Shown in pieces: positions 8,741-17,320 of a DNA stretch of 64,000 nucleotides. Source of the stretch: Natrinema sp. SYSU A 869 (GTDB lineage Archaea > Halobacteriota > Halobacteria > Halobacteriales > Natrialbaceae); NCBI RefSeq assembly GCF_019879105.1, contig NZ_CP082249.1:2108001-2172000 (forward strand), read 5' to 3'. The notes below the pieces were generated by a model. The model searched no databases and was not told the DNA's origin. It saw only the letters and a program-made list of their open reading frames with translations. The stretch's first letter is position 1, and every line of letters starts with the position of its first letter. The position numbers were made by a program, and so were the translations under genes.

Positions 8741-9967
8741 TCACTCCAGTACGAGCGCTGCCTTCGTTGCGTCGGCGATCGATTCGTCATCCCGTTCGCT
8801 CGAGGCCATGGGGAGTTCGACCGCGAAGCGGCTTCCCTCGGGACCGGTTTCGGTGAGTTCGACGGTCCCGTCGTAGCGGGCGACCAATTGGTCGACCAGA
8901 TAGAGGCCTAGTCCGTGCGTGCTCCCGCGGCTCTCGACCCGATTGAAGAGGGAGTCGCGCTCCGATTCGGGGATCCCGGGTCCGTTATCCGAGATTTCGA
9001 ACCGGACGGTTTCGGGGCCGGGTTCGACCGTGATCGAGACGCGGGGTGTCGCAGCGTCATTGTGTTCGACCGCGTTCGAGAGGAGATTGCCGAAGATCCG
9101 GGCGAGCAAGTCGTCGGCACGGACGAAGACGTGGTCCGGGACCGACGTCTCCACGTCGACCGTCTCCCACTCGGTTTCGAGTTTTCGAACTTCGTCGGCC
9201 AGCAATTGGGCGGCGTCGACGGGCTTAGGCTGGTAGCTCCCCTCGGTCGTCTGGAGCAACACGCGGACGTCGTCGATCACCGTCGACATTTCCTCGGATT
9301 GGTCGATAACGATCTCGAGCCACTGCCGGCTGCGGTCGTCCAACGCTGACTCCTCATCGAGGACCCGCGACGCGTAGCCGTCAATGATCGTTGCGGTGTT
9401 CAACACCTCGTGACGGAGGATGCTGTTGAGGTAATCGAGGTAATCACGTTGCTCCTCAAGATGTTCCGCCCGGAGCGCGGCGCGTTCGGCGGTCAGGGTT
9501 CGTTCGATGGTACGGCCTTCGATACACCCGATGAGCAGCCCGGTCCCGGCACCGAAGGCCGTGGCCCACCGACCCCACGAAACGATAACGGCCCACGATT
9601 CGGTCGGAATGACCGCCATAAGGGCGATATTGACGGAGAGAAAGGTGAGCAGGCCACCGAGCCACCACCACGCGATGCGCGGGTACCGGGCTGATGAGAG
9701 CGGGGACGAGCGGAGCCAATAACCGGCGTACGTGATCCCGATTAGAAACGGAATCGTCGTGACGACCCCGACAAGAAACTCGCCGTTGAAGATGAGTGCC
9801 GGATCGAACGAAAAGAGGAGACCGATTTCAGCGAGCACCACGAACGACAGTCCCATTCCAAACCCGATCAAATACGTCGGAATCTGGTCTTTCGGGAGGA
9901 CACTGACATCCGACGGCCATTGCATATCCTGCAAACGACGGTCGACGCGGTTAGCGTTTCCGACCAC
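8741..9967 (-). CDS. membrane sensor histidine kinase
   Basis: A 408-aa (or 394-aa, if started at 9925) two-component kinase. Five to six hydrophobic segments fill residues ~30-150. A short coiled region follows, then the HisKA H-box with H186 (NSILRHEVLNTATI), then an HATPase domain with the N-box (GNLLSNAVEHND) and G-boxes (ISDNGPGIPES, GLGLYLVDQLV). There is no PAS or receiver domain and no adjacent response regulator, which is common for haloarchaeal orphan kinases. It converges with hemL and is followed upstream by the haemoglobin gene on the same strand. An oxygen or redox link is only suggested by that neighbour. Confidence 0.88.
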   Translation of the reverse strand: MVGNANRVDRRLQDMQWPSDVSVLPKDQIPTYLIGFGMGLSFVVLAEIGLLFSFDPALIFNGEFLVGVVTTIPFLIGITYAGYWLRSSPLSSARYPRIAWWWLGGLLTFLSVNIALMAVIPTESWAVIVSWGRWATAFGAGTGLLIGCIEGRTIERTLTAERAALRAEHLEEQRDYLDYLNSILRHEVLNTATIIDGYASRVLDEESALDDRSRQWLEIVIDQSEEMSTVIDDVRVLLQTTEGSYQPKPVDAAQLLADEVRKLETEWETVDVETSVPDHVFVRADDLLARIFGNLLSNAVEHNDAATPRVSITVEPGPETVRFEISDNGPGIPESERDSLFNRVESRGSTHGLGLYLVDQLVARYDGTVELTETGPEGSRFAVELPMASSERDDESIADATKAALVLE

Positions 9968-9997
9968 CTCCCACCAGCCGGCCCCGTTGCGAACAAG

Positions 9998-10363
9998 TCA
10001 GTCCGCGGCCGTGACGATTGCAGTCTGATAGCTCGCGATTTCCTCGCGGACCACCTCGCGGTCGCCCTCGTCGACGTCGAATGCCGCGAGTGCGTTGTCG
10101 AGGTGGGTCGCGATCGCTTGGAAATCCGCCGGCGTGATGCCCATGTCCGCGTGAACGGCTTCCATCTCCCCGCCGGCGTACTCGACCGGCCCGCCAGTGA
10201 CCGAACTGATGAACTGGGCCTGATGTGCGCGCTGTTTCTGCATATCGACGTCGTCGAAGTAGCCTGCAACCTGTTCGTCCGCCATGACGCGGTCGTAGAA
10301 TTCGTCGACGACGGCCGTAATCGCGTCTTCGCCACCGAGTCGTTCATAGAGCGTTTCGCTCAT
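9998..10363 (-). CDS. group 1 truncated haemoglobin
   Basis: A 121-aa 2-on-2 globin starting MSETLYERLGGEDAI, the classic opening of trHbN proteins. The B-helix has the aromatic pair FYDRV, with Tyr at the distal B10 position. The proximal histidine is in MEAVHADMGI, followed by the typical ADFQAIATHLDNAL helix. Such proteins bind O2 or NO. It lies 30 bp before the histidine-kinase gene on the same strand, so the two are probably co-transcribed. It sits between heme-biosynthesis genes, but this may be coincidence. Confidence 0.92.
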   Translation of the reverse strand: MSETLYERLGGEDAITAVVDEFYDRVMADEQVAGYFDDVDMQKQRAHQAQFISSVTGGPVEYAGGEMEAVHADMGITPADFQAIATHLDNALAAFDVDEGDREVVREEIASYQTAIVTAAD

Positions 10364-10513
10364 CGGGAGTGTATACTGAACTGATACTGATAAGATTCGG
10401 GCCGAACAGATTCGTTCGAAATCGGCCCTTTATACGATACAGAACGGATATCCACCGCGTCGTGTCTTCGTTGCATCGGAAGTCGATCCGTAACTGCCGC
10501 GTCGGACAAGCGT

Positions 10514-10521
10514 GCGCTTTT
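10514..10521 (+). promoter_or_regulatory. GCGCTTTT box ahead of hemC
   Basis: The same octamer as ahead of hemB, ending 26 nt before the hemC ATG. It is the most likely core-promoter element for a leaderless hemC transcript. Confidence 0.35.
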
Positions 10522-10547
10522 CATACTCGAGGACCCGACTGGTTGCT

Positions 10548-11696
10548 ATGAGAACGCGCGGGACGCTGCGATTGGCGACGAGGGGGTCCGCACTCGCCCG
10601 GCGACAGGCCGCCCTAGTACAGGAGGCCTTAGAGGAACGCCGGTACGAGGTCGAACTCGTCACCGTCGAGACGACGGGGGACCAGATCAGAGACGAGTTG
10701 ATCCATCAACTCGGGAAGACCGGCGCGTTCGTCCGCGAACTTGACGAGCGCGTTCTCGAGGGTGACCTCGATGCCGCGATCCACTCGATGAAGGACATGC
10801 CGACCGAACAACCCGAGGAACTCGTGACCGCCGCGGTTCCCGAACGGGGACAGCCGGGCGACGCCCTCATCACGCCCGACGGCGCGACGCTCGAGGAACT
10901 GCCCGATGGCGCGACCGTCGGCACCTCGAGTCTGCGCCGGCGCGCACAACTCCTCTCGAACCGGGACGATCTCTCGGTCGAGCCGCTGCGCGGAAACGTC
11001 GATACGCGCATCGAGAAGTTGCTCGCGCCCGCGCTGCAGGACGAACATCACGAGAGAACGGAAGCGGACAAGGAACGCAAGGGCAACACCGGGGACGAGG
11101 ACTTCGAGCCCGAGTACGACTGCACCACTGACGAGTGGTTTGACGACCTCTCGGAACTCGAGAAGGGCGCGCTTGGCCGCGAGATTGAGACCGAGTACGA
11201 CGCGATCGTCCTCGCGCAGGCTGGCCTCGAGCGCAGCGGGCTCGCCCACTACGTCGACTACCAAGAATTACCGACGTCGACGTTCGTTCCCGCACCGGGA
11301 CAGGGAGCGCTCGCGGTGACCACACCCGACGGGGAGACGGCCCGCGACATTCAGACGCACATCGATCACCCGCGGAGTCGCGTCGAGACGACCGTCGAGC
11401 GGACGATTCTGGCGGAACTGGGCGGCGGCTGTATCGCACCGGTCGGCATCTACGCGATCGTCCAGGGCGAGTACGTCCGCGCGACCGTCAGCGTCTTCGA
11501 CCGCGACGGCGAGGAATCGGTGACTGCCAGTCGGGATCTGCCGGTCGAGACCCACGCCGACGCCGCCCGCGAGTTTGCGCGGGACCTCGCGGATCGCGGT
11601 GCAGCGGAGCTAATCGAGCAGGCACGCAAGGAGGCCGACGGTGACGAGGGTGACGACAAGGGCGTCTCCGAGGAAGATAAGCCCGAGGGGAAATAG
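10548..11696 (+). CDS. hemC: hydroxymethylbilane synthase (porphobilinogen deaminase)
   Basis: A 382-aa enzyme that polymerises four porphobilinogens to hydroxymethylbilane. It starts MRTRGTLRLATRGSALARRQA, the family N-terminus. The dipyrromethane cofactor cysteine is C295 (LGGGCIAPVG). Two features lengthen it beyond the ~310 aa of bacterial enzymes. One is a highly charged insertion around residues 160-215 (with HHERTEADKERKGNTGDED). The other is an acidic Lys/Glu/Asp tail. Both look like haloarchaeal adaptations. An upstream ATG at 10512 adds 12 non-conserved residues and was rejected. cobA follows after 14 bp. Confidence 0.97.
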   Translation: MRTRGTLRLATRGSALARRQAALVQEALEERRYEVELVTVETTGDQIRDELIHQLGKTGAFVRELDERVLEGDLDAAIHSMKDMPTEQPEELVTAAVPERGQPGDALITPDGATLEELPDGATVGTSSLRRRAQLLSNRDDLSVEPLRGNVDTRIEKLLAPALQDEHHERTEADKERKGNTGDEDFEPEYDCTTDEWFDDLSELEKGALGREIETEYDAIVLAQAGLERSGLAHYVDYQELPTSTFVPAPGQGALAVTTPDGETARDIQTHIDHPRSRVETTVERTILAELGGGCIAPVGIYAIVQGEYVRATVSVFDRDGEESVTASRDLPVETHADAAREFARDLADRGAAELIEQARKEADGDEGDDKGVSEEDKPEGK

Positions 11697-11710
11697 CTAG
11701 CAAGTAGCGA

Positions 11711-12511
11711 ATGTCAGACAACGCTATCGACGCCGACCCGGGCACCGTCTACCTCGTCGGCAGCGGTCCCGGCGATCCCGATCTCCTGACCGTCAAGGCA
11801 AAGCGCCTGCTCGAGGCCGCGGACGTCGTCCTCCACGACAAACTTCCCGGCCCGGAGATCATCGAGACCCTCCCCGAGGACCGCCGCGAGGACGTCGGCA
11901 AGCGCGCCGGCGGCGAGCGCACGCCCCAGTCGGAGATCAACGAGCGACTGGTCGAACTCGCCCGCGAGGGGAAATCCGTCGTCCGGCTCAAGGGCGGCGA
12001 CTCGTTCGTCTTCGGCCGCGGCGGCGAGGAGGCCGAGTATCTCGCGGCCCACGAGGTTCCTTTCGAGGTCGTGCCCGCGATCACGTCGGCGATCGCCGCG
12101 CCCGCGGTTGCCGGCATCCCGGTCACGCACCGCGATCACGCCTCCTCGGTGAGCTTCGTCACGGGCCACGAGGACCCGACCAAGGCGGAGTCGGCGGTCG
12201 ACTGGGAGGCTCTGGCCGCAACCGGCGGCACTATCGTCGTCCTGATGGGCGTCGGCCGGCTCCCGGACTACACGAAAGCGCTGCTCGAGGCCGGCATGGC
12301 TCCCGAAACGCCGGTCGCACTCGTCGAACGCGGCACCTGGCCCGGCCAGCAGGTCGCGACGGGCACTCTCGAGACGATCGTCGACGCCCGCGACGAGGCG
12401 GAGATCTCGCCGCCCGCGGTGACGGTGATCGGTGACGTCGCCGGCACGCGCGAGTCGGTTGTCGACTTTTTGCAAAACGACGACGGGACTGCCGAGGACG
12501 AGGAACAATAG
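11711..12511 (+). CDS. cobA: uroporphyrinogen-III C-methyltransferase
   Basis: A 266-aa SAM-dependent enzyme that methylates uroporphyrinogen III at C2 and C7 to precorrin-2, the branch towards siroheme, cobalamin and, in archaea, the alternative heme route. Motifs are VYLVGSGPGDPDLLTVKA at the N-terminus, RLKGGDSFVFGRGGEEAEYL, and GTIVVLMGVGRL, all standard for SumT/CobA. A short acidic tail ends the protein. Its TAG is directly followed by the hemD ATG (12512), so hemC-cobA-hemD form one transcription unit. Confidence 0.96.
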   Translation: MSDNAIDADPGTVYLVGSGPGDPDLLTVKAKRLLEAADVVLHDKLPGPEIIETLPEDRREDVGKRAGGERTPQSEINERLVELAREGKSVVRLKGGDSFVFGRGGEEAEYLAAHEVPFEVVPAITSAIAAPAVAGIPVTHRDHASSVSFVTGHEDPTKAESAVDWEALAATGGTIVVLMGVGRLPDYTKALLEAGMAPETPVALVERGTWPGQQVATGTLETIVDARDEAEISPPAVTVIGDVAGTRESVVDFLQNDDGTAEDEEQ

Positions 12512-13255
12512 ATGAGTGCCACGCCCACGGTCGCCGTCTTCCGGCCCGACGACGACCGCCTCGAGCGAGCTCAGGAGTTGCTCTCGGAACTCGGTGCCGA
12601 GCCGGTTCCGGATCCGATGCTGTCCGTCGAAGCCACCGACGCGACGCCGCGAACCGACGCCGACTACGTCGTCTTCACGAGCAAGACCGGCGCGGAACTC
12701 GTCTCCAACGCGGGCTGGGAACCGAGCGGCGAGACCGTCTGTGCGATCGGCCCCGCAACGGCCGATGCGCTCCGCGCAGAAGGGTACACGGTCGACCTCG
12801 TTCCCGAGGAGTTTACCTCAAGCGGGCTGGTCGCAGCCCTGAAGAGCCGGGTCGACGGCGCGCGCGTCGAGGTTGCCCGCAGCGATCACGGCAGTCCAGT
12901 GTTGCTCGAGGGACTCGAGGACGCAGGCGCGTATGTCCACGAAACGATTCTCTACCGGCTGGTTCGGCCCGACGGCAGCGGCGAGTCGGCGGTGCTGGCA
13001 GCCGAGGGCGGGCTCGACGCCGCCTGTTTCACCTCGTCGCTGACCGTCGAACACTTCCTCGAGGCCGCAACAGAGGGAGGGATTCGGGAGGACGCACTCG
13101 AAGGGCTCGCGGATGCCGTCGTCGGCGTCATCGGCGAGCCGACGGCCGAGACCGCCGCGTCGCTCGGAATCGACGTCGACGTCGTCCCAGACGAAGCGAC
13201 GTTCGACGCGCTCGCTCGGGAGACGATGGCAGCGACGGCGGCACGCGAGCCGTAG
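12512..13255 (+). CDS. hemD: uroporphyrinogen-III synthase
   Basis: A 247-aa enzyme that cyclises hydroxymethylbilane to uroporphyrinogen III with inversion of ring D. The sequence is poorly conserved in this family. Recognisable parts are YVVFTSKTGAELV, CAIGPATADALRAEGYTVDLVPEEFTSSGLV, and FTSSLTVEHFLEAA, which fit the two-lobed HemD fold. The position immediately after cobA, with no spacer, strongly supports the call. The window now has the route from glutamate semialdehyde to uroporphyrinogen III and precorrin-2. Confidence 0.93.
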   Translation: MSATPTVAVFRPDDDRLERAQELLSELGAEPVPDPMLSVEATDATPRTDADYVVFTSKTGAELVSNAGWEPSGETVCAIGPATADALRAEGYTVDLVPEEFTSSGLVAALKSRVDGARVEVARSDHGSPVLLEGLEDAGAYVHETILYRLVRPDGSGESAVLAAEGGLDAACFTSSLTVEHFLEAATEGGIREDALEGLADAVVGVIGEPTAETAASLGIDVDVVPDEATFDALARETMAATAAREP

Positions 13256-13287
13256 CGTACTCCGAAGACCGCTCTTTTCGGCGCGTA

Positions 13288-14313
13288 TCACGCCTCGAGC
13301 AGACGGAACGCGACTAGGGCTGGCAGCGCGAATCCGAACGCATTGCCGCTCCCGTGCCAGCGGATCATCTCGGGAATCGTAACGAGCGATGGCGTCCCGG
13401 GGAGCGAAGAGAACGCGAAGGCGAGCGCCAGTGCCATGGTCCAGCAGACCGACAGCGCGGCGACGGCGAGCAAGAGTCCCGGCAATCGCGGCGCGGCGGG
13501 AACGGCATTATAGAGCGTCTGGATTGCGAATCCGACGACAGCGGCGGTAAAGGCGACGGCGGCGACGACCTCGACTATCGGTGAGAACGTGATTCCGATC
13601 GCGATCAAGAGGATACCGACGACGATGACGACCGTCGTCGCGGCCGTCGCGCGTCCCGCGATCGTCGTTGGGAACGTCCCGTCTGCGCCCGTTAGGATTC
13701 GACCGGTCAGGCCGACGACGAGCGGCAACGCGAACCCGGCGTAGTGGAAGTGGACACCCGTCAGCAGGACGATTATCGGTGCGAATCGGAGACTGATTCC
13801 GGCCGCGTGCAGGCAGAGAAACGCGGCGGCGATCGGTACGTACAGCAGCCCGGCGTCGATGGCGAGTTCCGGCAGCGGTCCGCCGCCGCGGGCCGCGAGC
13901 CGTCCGAGCCCACAAAGCGCGATCGCACCGGTGACCCCGAGCCACGGGAGGGTGAGCGCAATTGCAGCCGGTGATCCCTGTGGCGCGGCGAGTGCGGCGA
14001 CGAGCGCCAGCGCGGCCGGGGCCTGTCCAACGACGGCGGCCCGATAGGCGACCGTCGCAGTCATCGCGTCTCGAGGAATGTCGACCACACTGAGACCGAG
14101 CGGCACGAGGACGAGTGCGGCGAGTGCCACGTACAGCGCCACGGGGATGATCGGGATCACACCGCTGATCGTCCCGACGGCGAGACCCAGCCAGACAATC
14201 CCACCGGCTGCCACACTCAGATCGGTGACGCGTCGACCGGCGACTCGGGGACGAGGGTGTGCAGTCGTCGACGGACCCTGTGCTCGATCGGCGGTCGTCT
14301 CGCAATCGCTCAC
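13288..14313 (-). CDS. YndJ-like polytopic membrane protein
   Basis: A 341-aa protein with about 9-10 hydrophobic helices. It resembles the C-terminal membrane half of Bacillus YndJ, including VHFHYAGFALPLVVGL and WTMALALAFA near the end. An N-terminal ~30-residue polar stretch precedes the first helix. Function is unknown. It overlaps the DUF4166 gene by 4 bp (ATGA), and in bacteria YndJ and DUF4166 genes also occur together, so a shared process is likely. The N-terminal ATG is supported by that overlap. Confidence 0.75.
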   Translation of the reverse strand: MSDCETTADRAQGPSTTAHPRPRVAGRRVTDLSVAAGGIVWLGLAVGTISGVIPIIPVALYVALAALVLVPLGLSVVDIPRDAMTATVAYRAAVVGQAPAALALVAALAAPQGSPAAIALTLPWLGVTGAIALCGLGRLAARGGGPLPELAIDAGLLYVPIAAAFLCLHAAGISLRFAPIIVLLTGVHFHYAGFALPLVVGLTGRILTGADGTFPTTIAGRATAATTVVIVVGILLIAIGITFSPIVEVVAAVAFTAAVVGFAIQTLYNAVPAAPRLPGLLLAVAALSVCWTMALALAFAFSSLPGTPSLVTIPEMIRWHGSGNAFGFALPALVAFRLLEA

Positions 14314-14993
14314 GCGTTCTCACCCGGCAGATCGATTCCGCCGAGGGCCGACGGCGGCGCGGCGTCGGCGACGGCCTCGCGCGGTCGAAGCTCGTTTTCG
14401 AACGCTCCCTCGTACTCGAAGACGGTCCCGAGGACCGAGTTAGTGATCGCGGCCGAGACCCGAAACCGGCCGTCATCGTCGTCGTACCAGTCGCGAAGGT
14501 GTCCGCCGGCCGAGAGCGGAGACGGAAGCTCGAGGTACCGACCGCCGACCCGGAGCCACTGTGTGCCAATCGAGAGCGCCAGCGCGCCATCCTCGGCGTC
14601 GATGTGGACGTCGGCGGCGACGTATCCGTGTCTGCCGAAGAGGTCGGTGAGACAGCCTCGAGCGGGGTTCCATCGCAGCGTGTCCACGAACGTCCGCGGC
14701 GGCGAGGTATCGAAGCGCCGGCGGAGGACGAGCGCCTCGTTGCCTTCGTCATCGACGAACGGCTCCGTGATAATCGTGAACGGAATGTTAGTGCCCCGCT
14801 CCGGAAAGAGGAAGTCATCTAGCGTGCCGAGCCAGAGCACCGGCACTGCGAGGGGGGTCCGGTCGAGGTCGTACATTTGACCGGCGCCAACCGCCTCGCG
14901 GCCCTCGTCCGATTCGAGGCCGTACCGGTCGCGAACGCAAGGGTGGAGCGTCTCCCACGCGTCGCCGACCTCGCGCTCGAACAGGCCGGTCAC
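14310..14993 (-). CDS. DUF4166 domain protein
   Basis: A 227-aa soluble protein of the DUF4166 type. It begins MTGLFEREVGDAWETLHPCVRDRYG and contains PFTIITEPFVDDEGNEALV and a beta-rich C-terminal half (GTQWLRVGGRYLELP). The biochemical role is unknown. It is the middle gene of an operon: epimerase-like gene (86 bp upstream), DUF4166, YndJ-like (4-bp overlap downstream). In bacteria this combination accompanies NAD-dependent epimerase-like proteins too, so conservation of the trio is the main clue. Confidence 0.75.
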   Translation of the reverse strand: MTGLFEREVGDAWETLHPCVRDRYGLESDEGREAVGAGQMYDLDRTPLAVPVLWLGTLDDFLFPERGTNIPFTIITEPFVDDEGNEALVLRRRFDTSPPRTFVDTLRWNPARGCLTDLFGRHGYVAADVHIDAEDGALALSIGTQWLRVGGRYLELPSPLSAGGHLRDWYDDDDGRFRVSAAITNSVLGTVFEYEGAFENELRPREAVADAAPPSALGGIDLPGENA

Positions 14994-15079
14994 GGCGGTC
15001 CCTCTGGTCGGTGGACAAACGACGCGAATCGGCGGGTCCGGGTTCGTATCGGTCTCATAGTTCGATCAGTTCCGTATCG

Positions 15080-15952
15080 CTATCGATGATCGTCGGCGAG
15101 GGACGCCGACAGCGTCCGGAGCGAGTCCGGCGACACTCCGAACGCCGTGACGTCGTTGTCCGCGGTCGTATTGTCCAGCCCCAGCACGCGGTACTGGTCG
15201 CGGCCGAACGGAATCCAGGGGAGGGGATCAACGACCATCGCCGCGACCGCGGCAAGGCCCATCGGGATCGCCACGACGACACCCCCGCCGCGAATCCGCT
15301 GGACCGTTTCGGCGAGCGTGAGTCGTTCAGGTCCGCCGATCTCGTAGCACTGGCCGACGTGACGGTCGTCCTCGAGTCCGTCCGCGAGCAACGGTGCGAG
15401 ATCCTCGACCCAGATCGGCTGGAGCCACGTTTGGTCACCACCCGGAAGCGGCGTGACCAGCGGCAGTGCCAGCTGCTCGACGAACGGGATAAATGCACAG
15501 CCGTCGCCGAAAACGACCGACGGGCGGTAGATCACCCACGCCAGCTCGGACTCGCGGACGACGCGTTCGGCCCGCCGCTTCGCCCGGAAGTAGGCCGTCT
15601 CGACGCCCGATTCGACGCCCAGTCCGCTCAGTTGGACGAATCGGTCGATCCCGGCTCGCTCGCTCGCCGCCACGAGATGGCGGGTCCCGTCGAAGTGGAC
15701 TGCCTCGTGGCGTTGCCCTCGCGGCTGGACGTGCGACGGGAGCGCAATGAGATTGACGACGGCATCGTGGCCGTCGATGACGTCGTCGAGTCCCGGGACG
15801 GTCACGTCGACAGCGACCGTGTCGACGGCCGCTGGCAACCCGGCCGCGTCGGGTGTCCGCGAGGCGACCGTCACCGCGTGCCCGCGCTCGAGCAGGACGC
15901 GACACAGGGACTGCCCAATGAATCCCGAGCCGCCAGCGACCAGGACATCCAT
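15080..15952 (-). CDS. NAD(P)-binding epimerase/NDUFA9-like protein
   Basis: A 290-aa extended short-chain dehydrogenase-like protein. The N-terminal dinucleotide motif is VLVAGGSGFIGQSL (GxxGxxG). The usual catalytic YxxxK is replaced by a region reading ETAYFRAKRRAERVV, which keeps Tyr and a nearby Lys (Y-x-x-x-K), as in NDUFA9/UDP-glucose-epimerase relatives. Later motifs are YRPSVVFGDG and CYEIGGPERLTLAE. It is the first gene of the epimerase-DUF4166-YndJ operon. The substrate is unknown; in haloarchaeal annotation it falls under complex I NDUFA9-like proteins, not necessarily part of complex I. Confidence 0.82.
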   Translation of the reverse strand: MDVLVAGGSGFIGQSLCRVLLERGHAVTVASRTPDAAGLPAAVDTVAVDVTVPGLDDVIDGHDAVVNLIALPSHVQPRGQRHEAVHFDGTRHLVAASERAGIDRFVQLSGLGVESGVETAYFRAKRRAERVVRESELAWVIYRPSVVFGDGCAFIPFVEQLALPLVTPLPGGDQTWLQPIWVEDLAPLLADGLEDDRHVGQCYEIGGPERLTLAETVQRIRGGGVVVAIPMGLAAVAAMVVDPLPWIPFGRDQYRVLGLDNTTADNDVTAFGVSPDSLRTLSASLADDHR

Positions 15953-15985
15953 ACCGGTCCCTTCTATCGTGGAATCTTAACTGTA

Positions 15986-16000
15986 CTGTTCATTGAACAG
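15986..16000. promoter_or_regulatory. 15-bp palindrome CTGTTCA-T-TGAACAG (operator candidate)
   Basis: Perfect 7-bp arms around one base, 34 nt upstream of the epimerase start. A TATA-like TTAAG on the minus strand lies between the palindrome and the gene. It could also serve the divergent CapA-like gene. No regulator is assigned. Confidence 0.4.
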
Positions 16001-16154
16001 AGACGATGGCTGGTAGGACAAGATGGGAGATGACAGCCCGACGGGCTATTTGAACCTAGAATTCAAACGAGGGATCGATGAGCCGACCCGAACGGACTCG
16101 AGCGATCGCGAACCAAGATACTCGCGGAGACACGCGGGCACACCTATCCGACCG

Positions 16155-17246
16155 ATGAGCGGGGGCCGGCGACGGTTTCTGGCAGCGGCGGGGACGGCAG
16201 TGCTCGGCGGCTGTACCGCGCCCGCAGCCGAACCGACCGCGTTCGAGGACCACGAGCGCTACGACACGACGATCGGATTCGCGGGCGATACGATGCTCGG
16301 CCGAAACGTCGACGGCCGTTACGGGCGGGCCGGCGTCGACCCGGCGACCGTCTGGGGCGACCTCCAGCCCCGACTGCAGTCGCTGGACGGCGTCTGCTGT
16401 AATCTCGAGTGTTGTCTGTCGAGGCGGGGCGACCGGTTCCCCGACCGAACGTACTACTTCCGAGCCGATCCCGAGTGGGCCGTCCCCGCTCTCGAGGCCG
16501 GGAACGTCAAGTTCGCGTCACTGGCGAACAACCACATGCTGGATTACGGGCCGGCAGCGCTTCGGGACACCGTCGACGCCCTCGAGGATGGGGGCATCGG
16601 ATACGCAGGTGCTGGCGAGAGCCCAGCGACAGCCCGCGAACCCGCGACTGTCTCCGTTGGCGATATCGATGTCGCGGTCGTCTCCTTTGCGGACCATTAC
16701 TCGGAGTACGGCGCGACCAATGATCGACCTGGGACGGCCTACGTCGAATTCGATCCGGAGTCGTCCGATAGCCGCCGGATCGTCGGCGAGGCGATCGACC
16801 GGGCGAACGCGAGCGAGCCGGATCTGCTCGTCGCCTCGGTCCACTGGGGACCGAACTGGGTCGAGTACCCCGACGAGGACTACGTCACATTCAGTCACTG
16901 GCTCGTCGATCAGGGCGTTGACCTCGTCCACGGCCACAGCGCCCACGTCGTCCAAGGCGTCGAACGCTACGGCGATGGCCTCATTCTCCACGATACCGGC
17001 GACATCGTCGACGACTACATAACAAAGGAAAAGCTGCGCAACGACCGCAGCTTCCTCTTTGAAGTCGGACTCGAGAGCGGGAGCCTCGAGGAGCTTCGGC
17101 TCGTTCCGGTTGCAATCGACGACCGAGCCGTCTCTCGAGCCGACGAGAACGCGGCAGCCTGGCTTCGAGAGACGATGCGGGACCGATCGAACCCGTTCGA
17201 GACGACCTACGAGCGGGATGGCGACGATCTCGTCCTCTCGCTGTGA
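16155..17246 (+). CDS. CapA-like poly-gamma-glutamate synthesis family protein, Tat lipoprotein
   Basis: A 363-aa exported protein. The N-terminus MSGGRRRFLAAAGTAVLGGC combines a twin-arginine motif with a lipobox (LGGC), so Tat export and lipid anchoring are predicted. The body is a calcineurin-like metal-dependent domain of the PGA-cap family: GFAGDTMLGRNVDG, CNLECCLSRRGD, SLANNHMLDYG, VHWGPNWVEYP, and GHSAHVVQGVE. Biochemistry of CapA-type proteins is poorly known. An ATG at 16023 would bury the signal peptide behind 44 residues, so 16155 was chosen. No capB or capC is nearby, so a polyglutamate capsule is not implied. Confidence 0.87.
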   Translation: MSGGRRRFLAAAGTAVLGGCTAPAAEPTAFEDHERYDTTIGFAGDTMLGRNVDGRYGRAGVDPATVWGDLQPRLQSLDGVCCNLECCLSRRGDRFPDRTYYFRADPEWAVPALEAGNVKFASLANNHMLDYGPAALRDTVDALEDGGIGYAGAGESPATAREPATVSVGDIDVAVVSFADHYSEYGATNDRPGTAYVEFDPESSDSRRIVGEAIDRANASEPDLLVASVHWGPNWVEYPDEDYVTFSHWLVDQGVDLVHGHSAHVVQGVERYGDGLILHDTGDIVDDYITKEKLRNDRSFLFEVGLESGSLEELRLVPVAIDDRAVSRADENAAAWLRETMRDRSNPFETTYERDGDDLVLSL

Positions 17247-17320
17247 GCCCCCGATCCCGACCGCACGGTCGACCGGGACGATCCGCGGGTTTATGAACGA
17301 AGCCGCCCCACAATCCCTCG

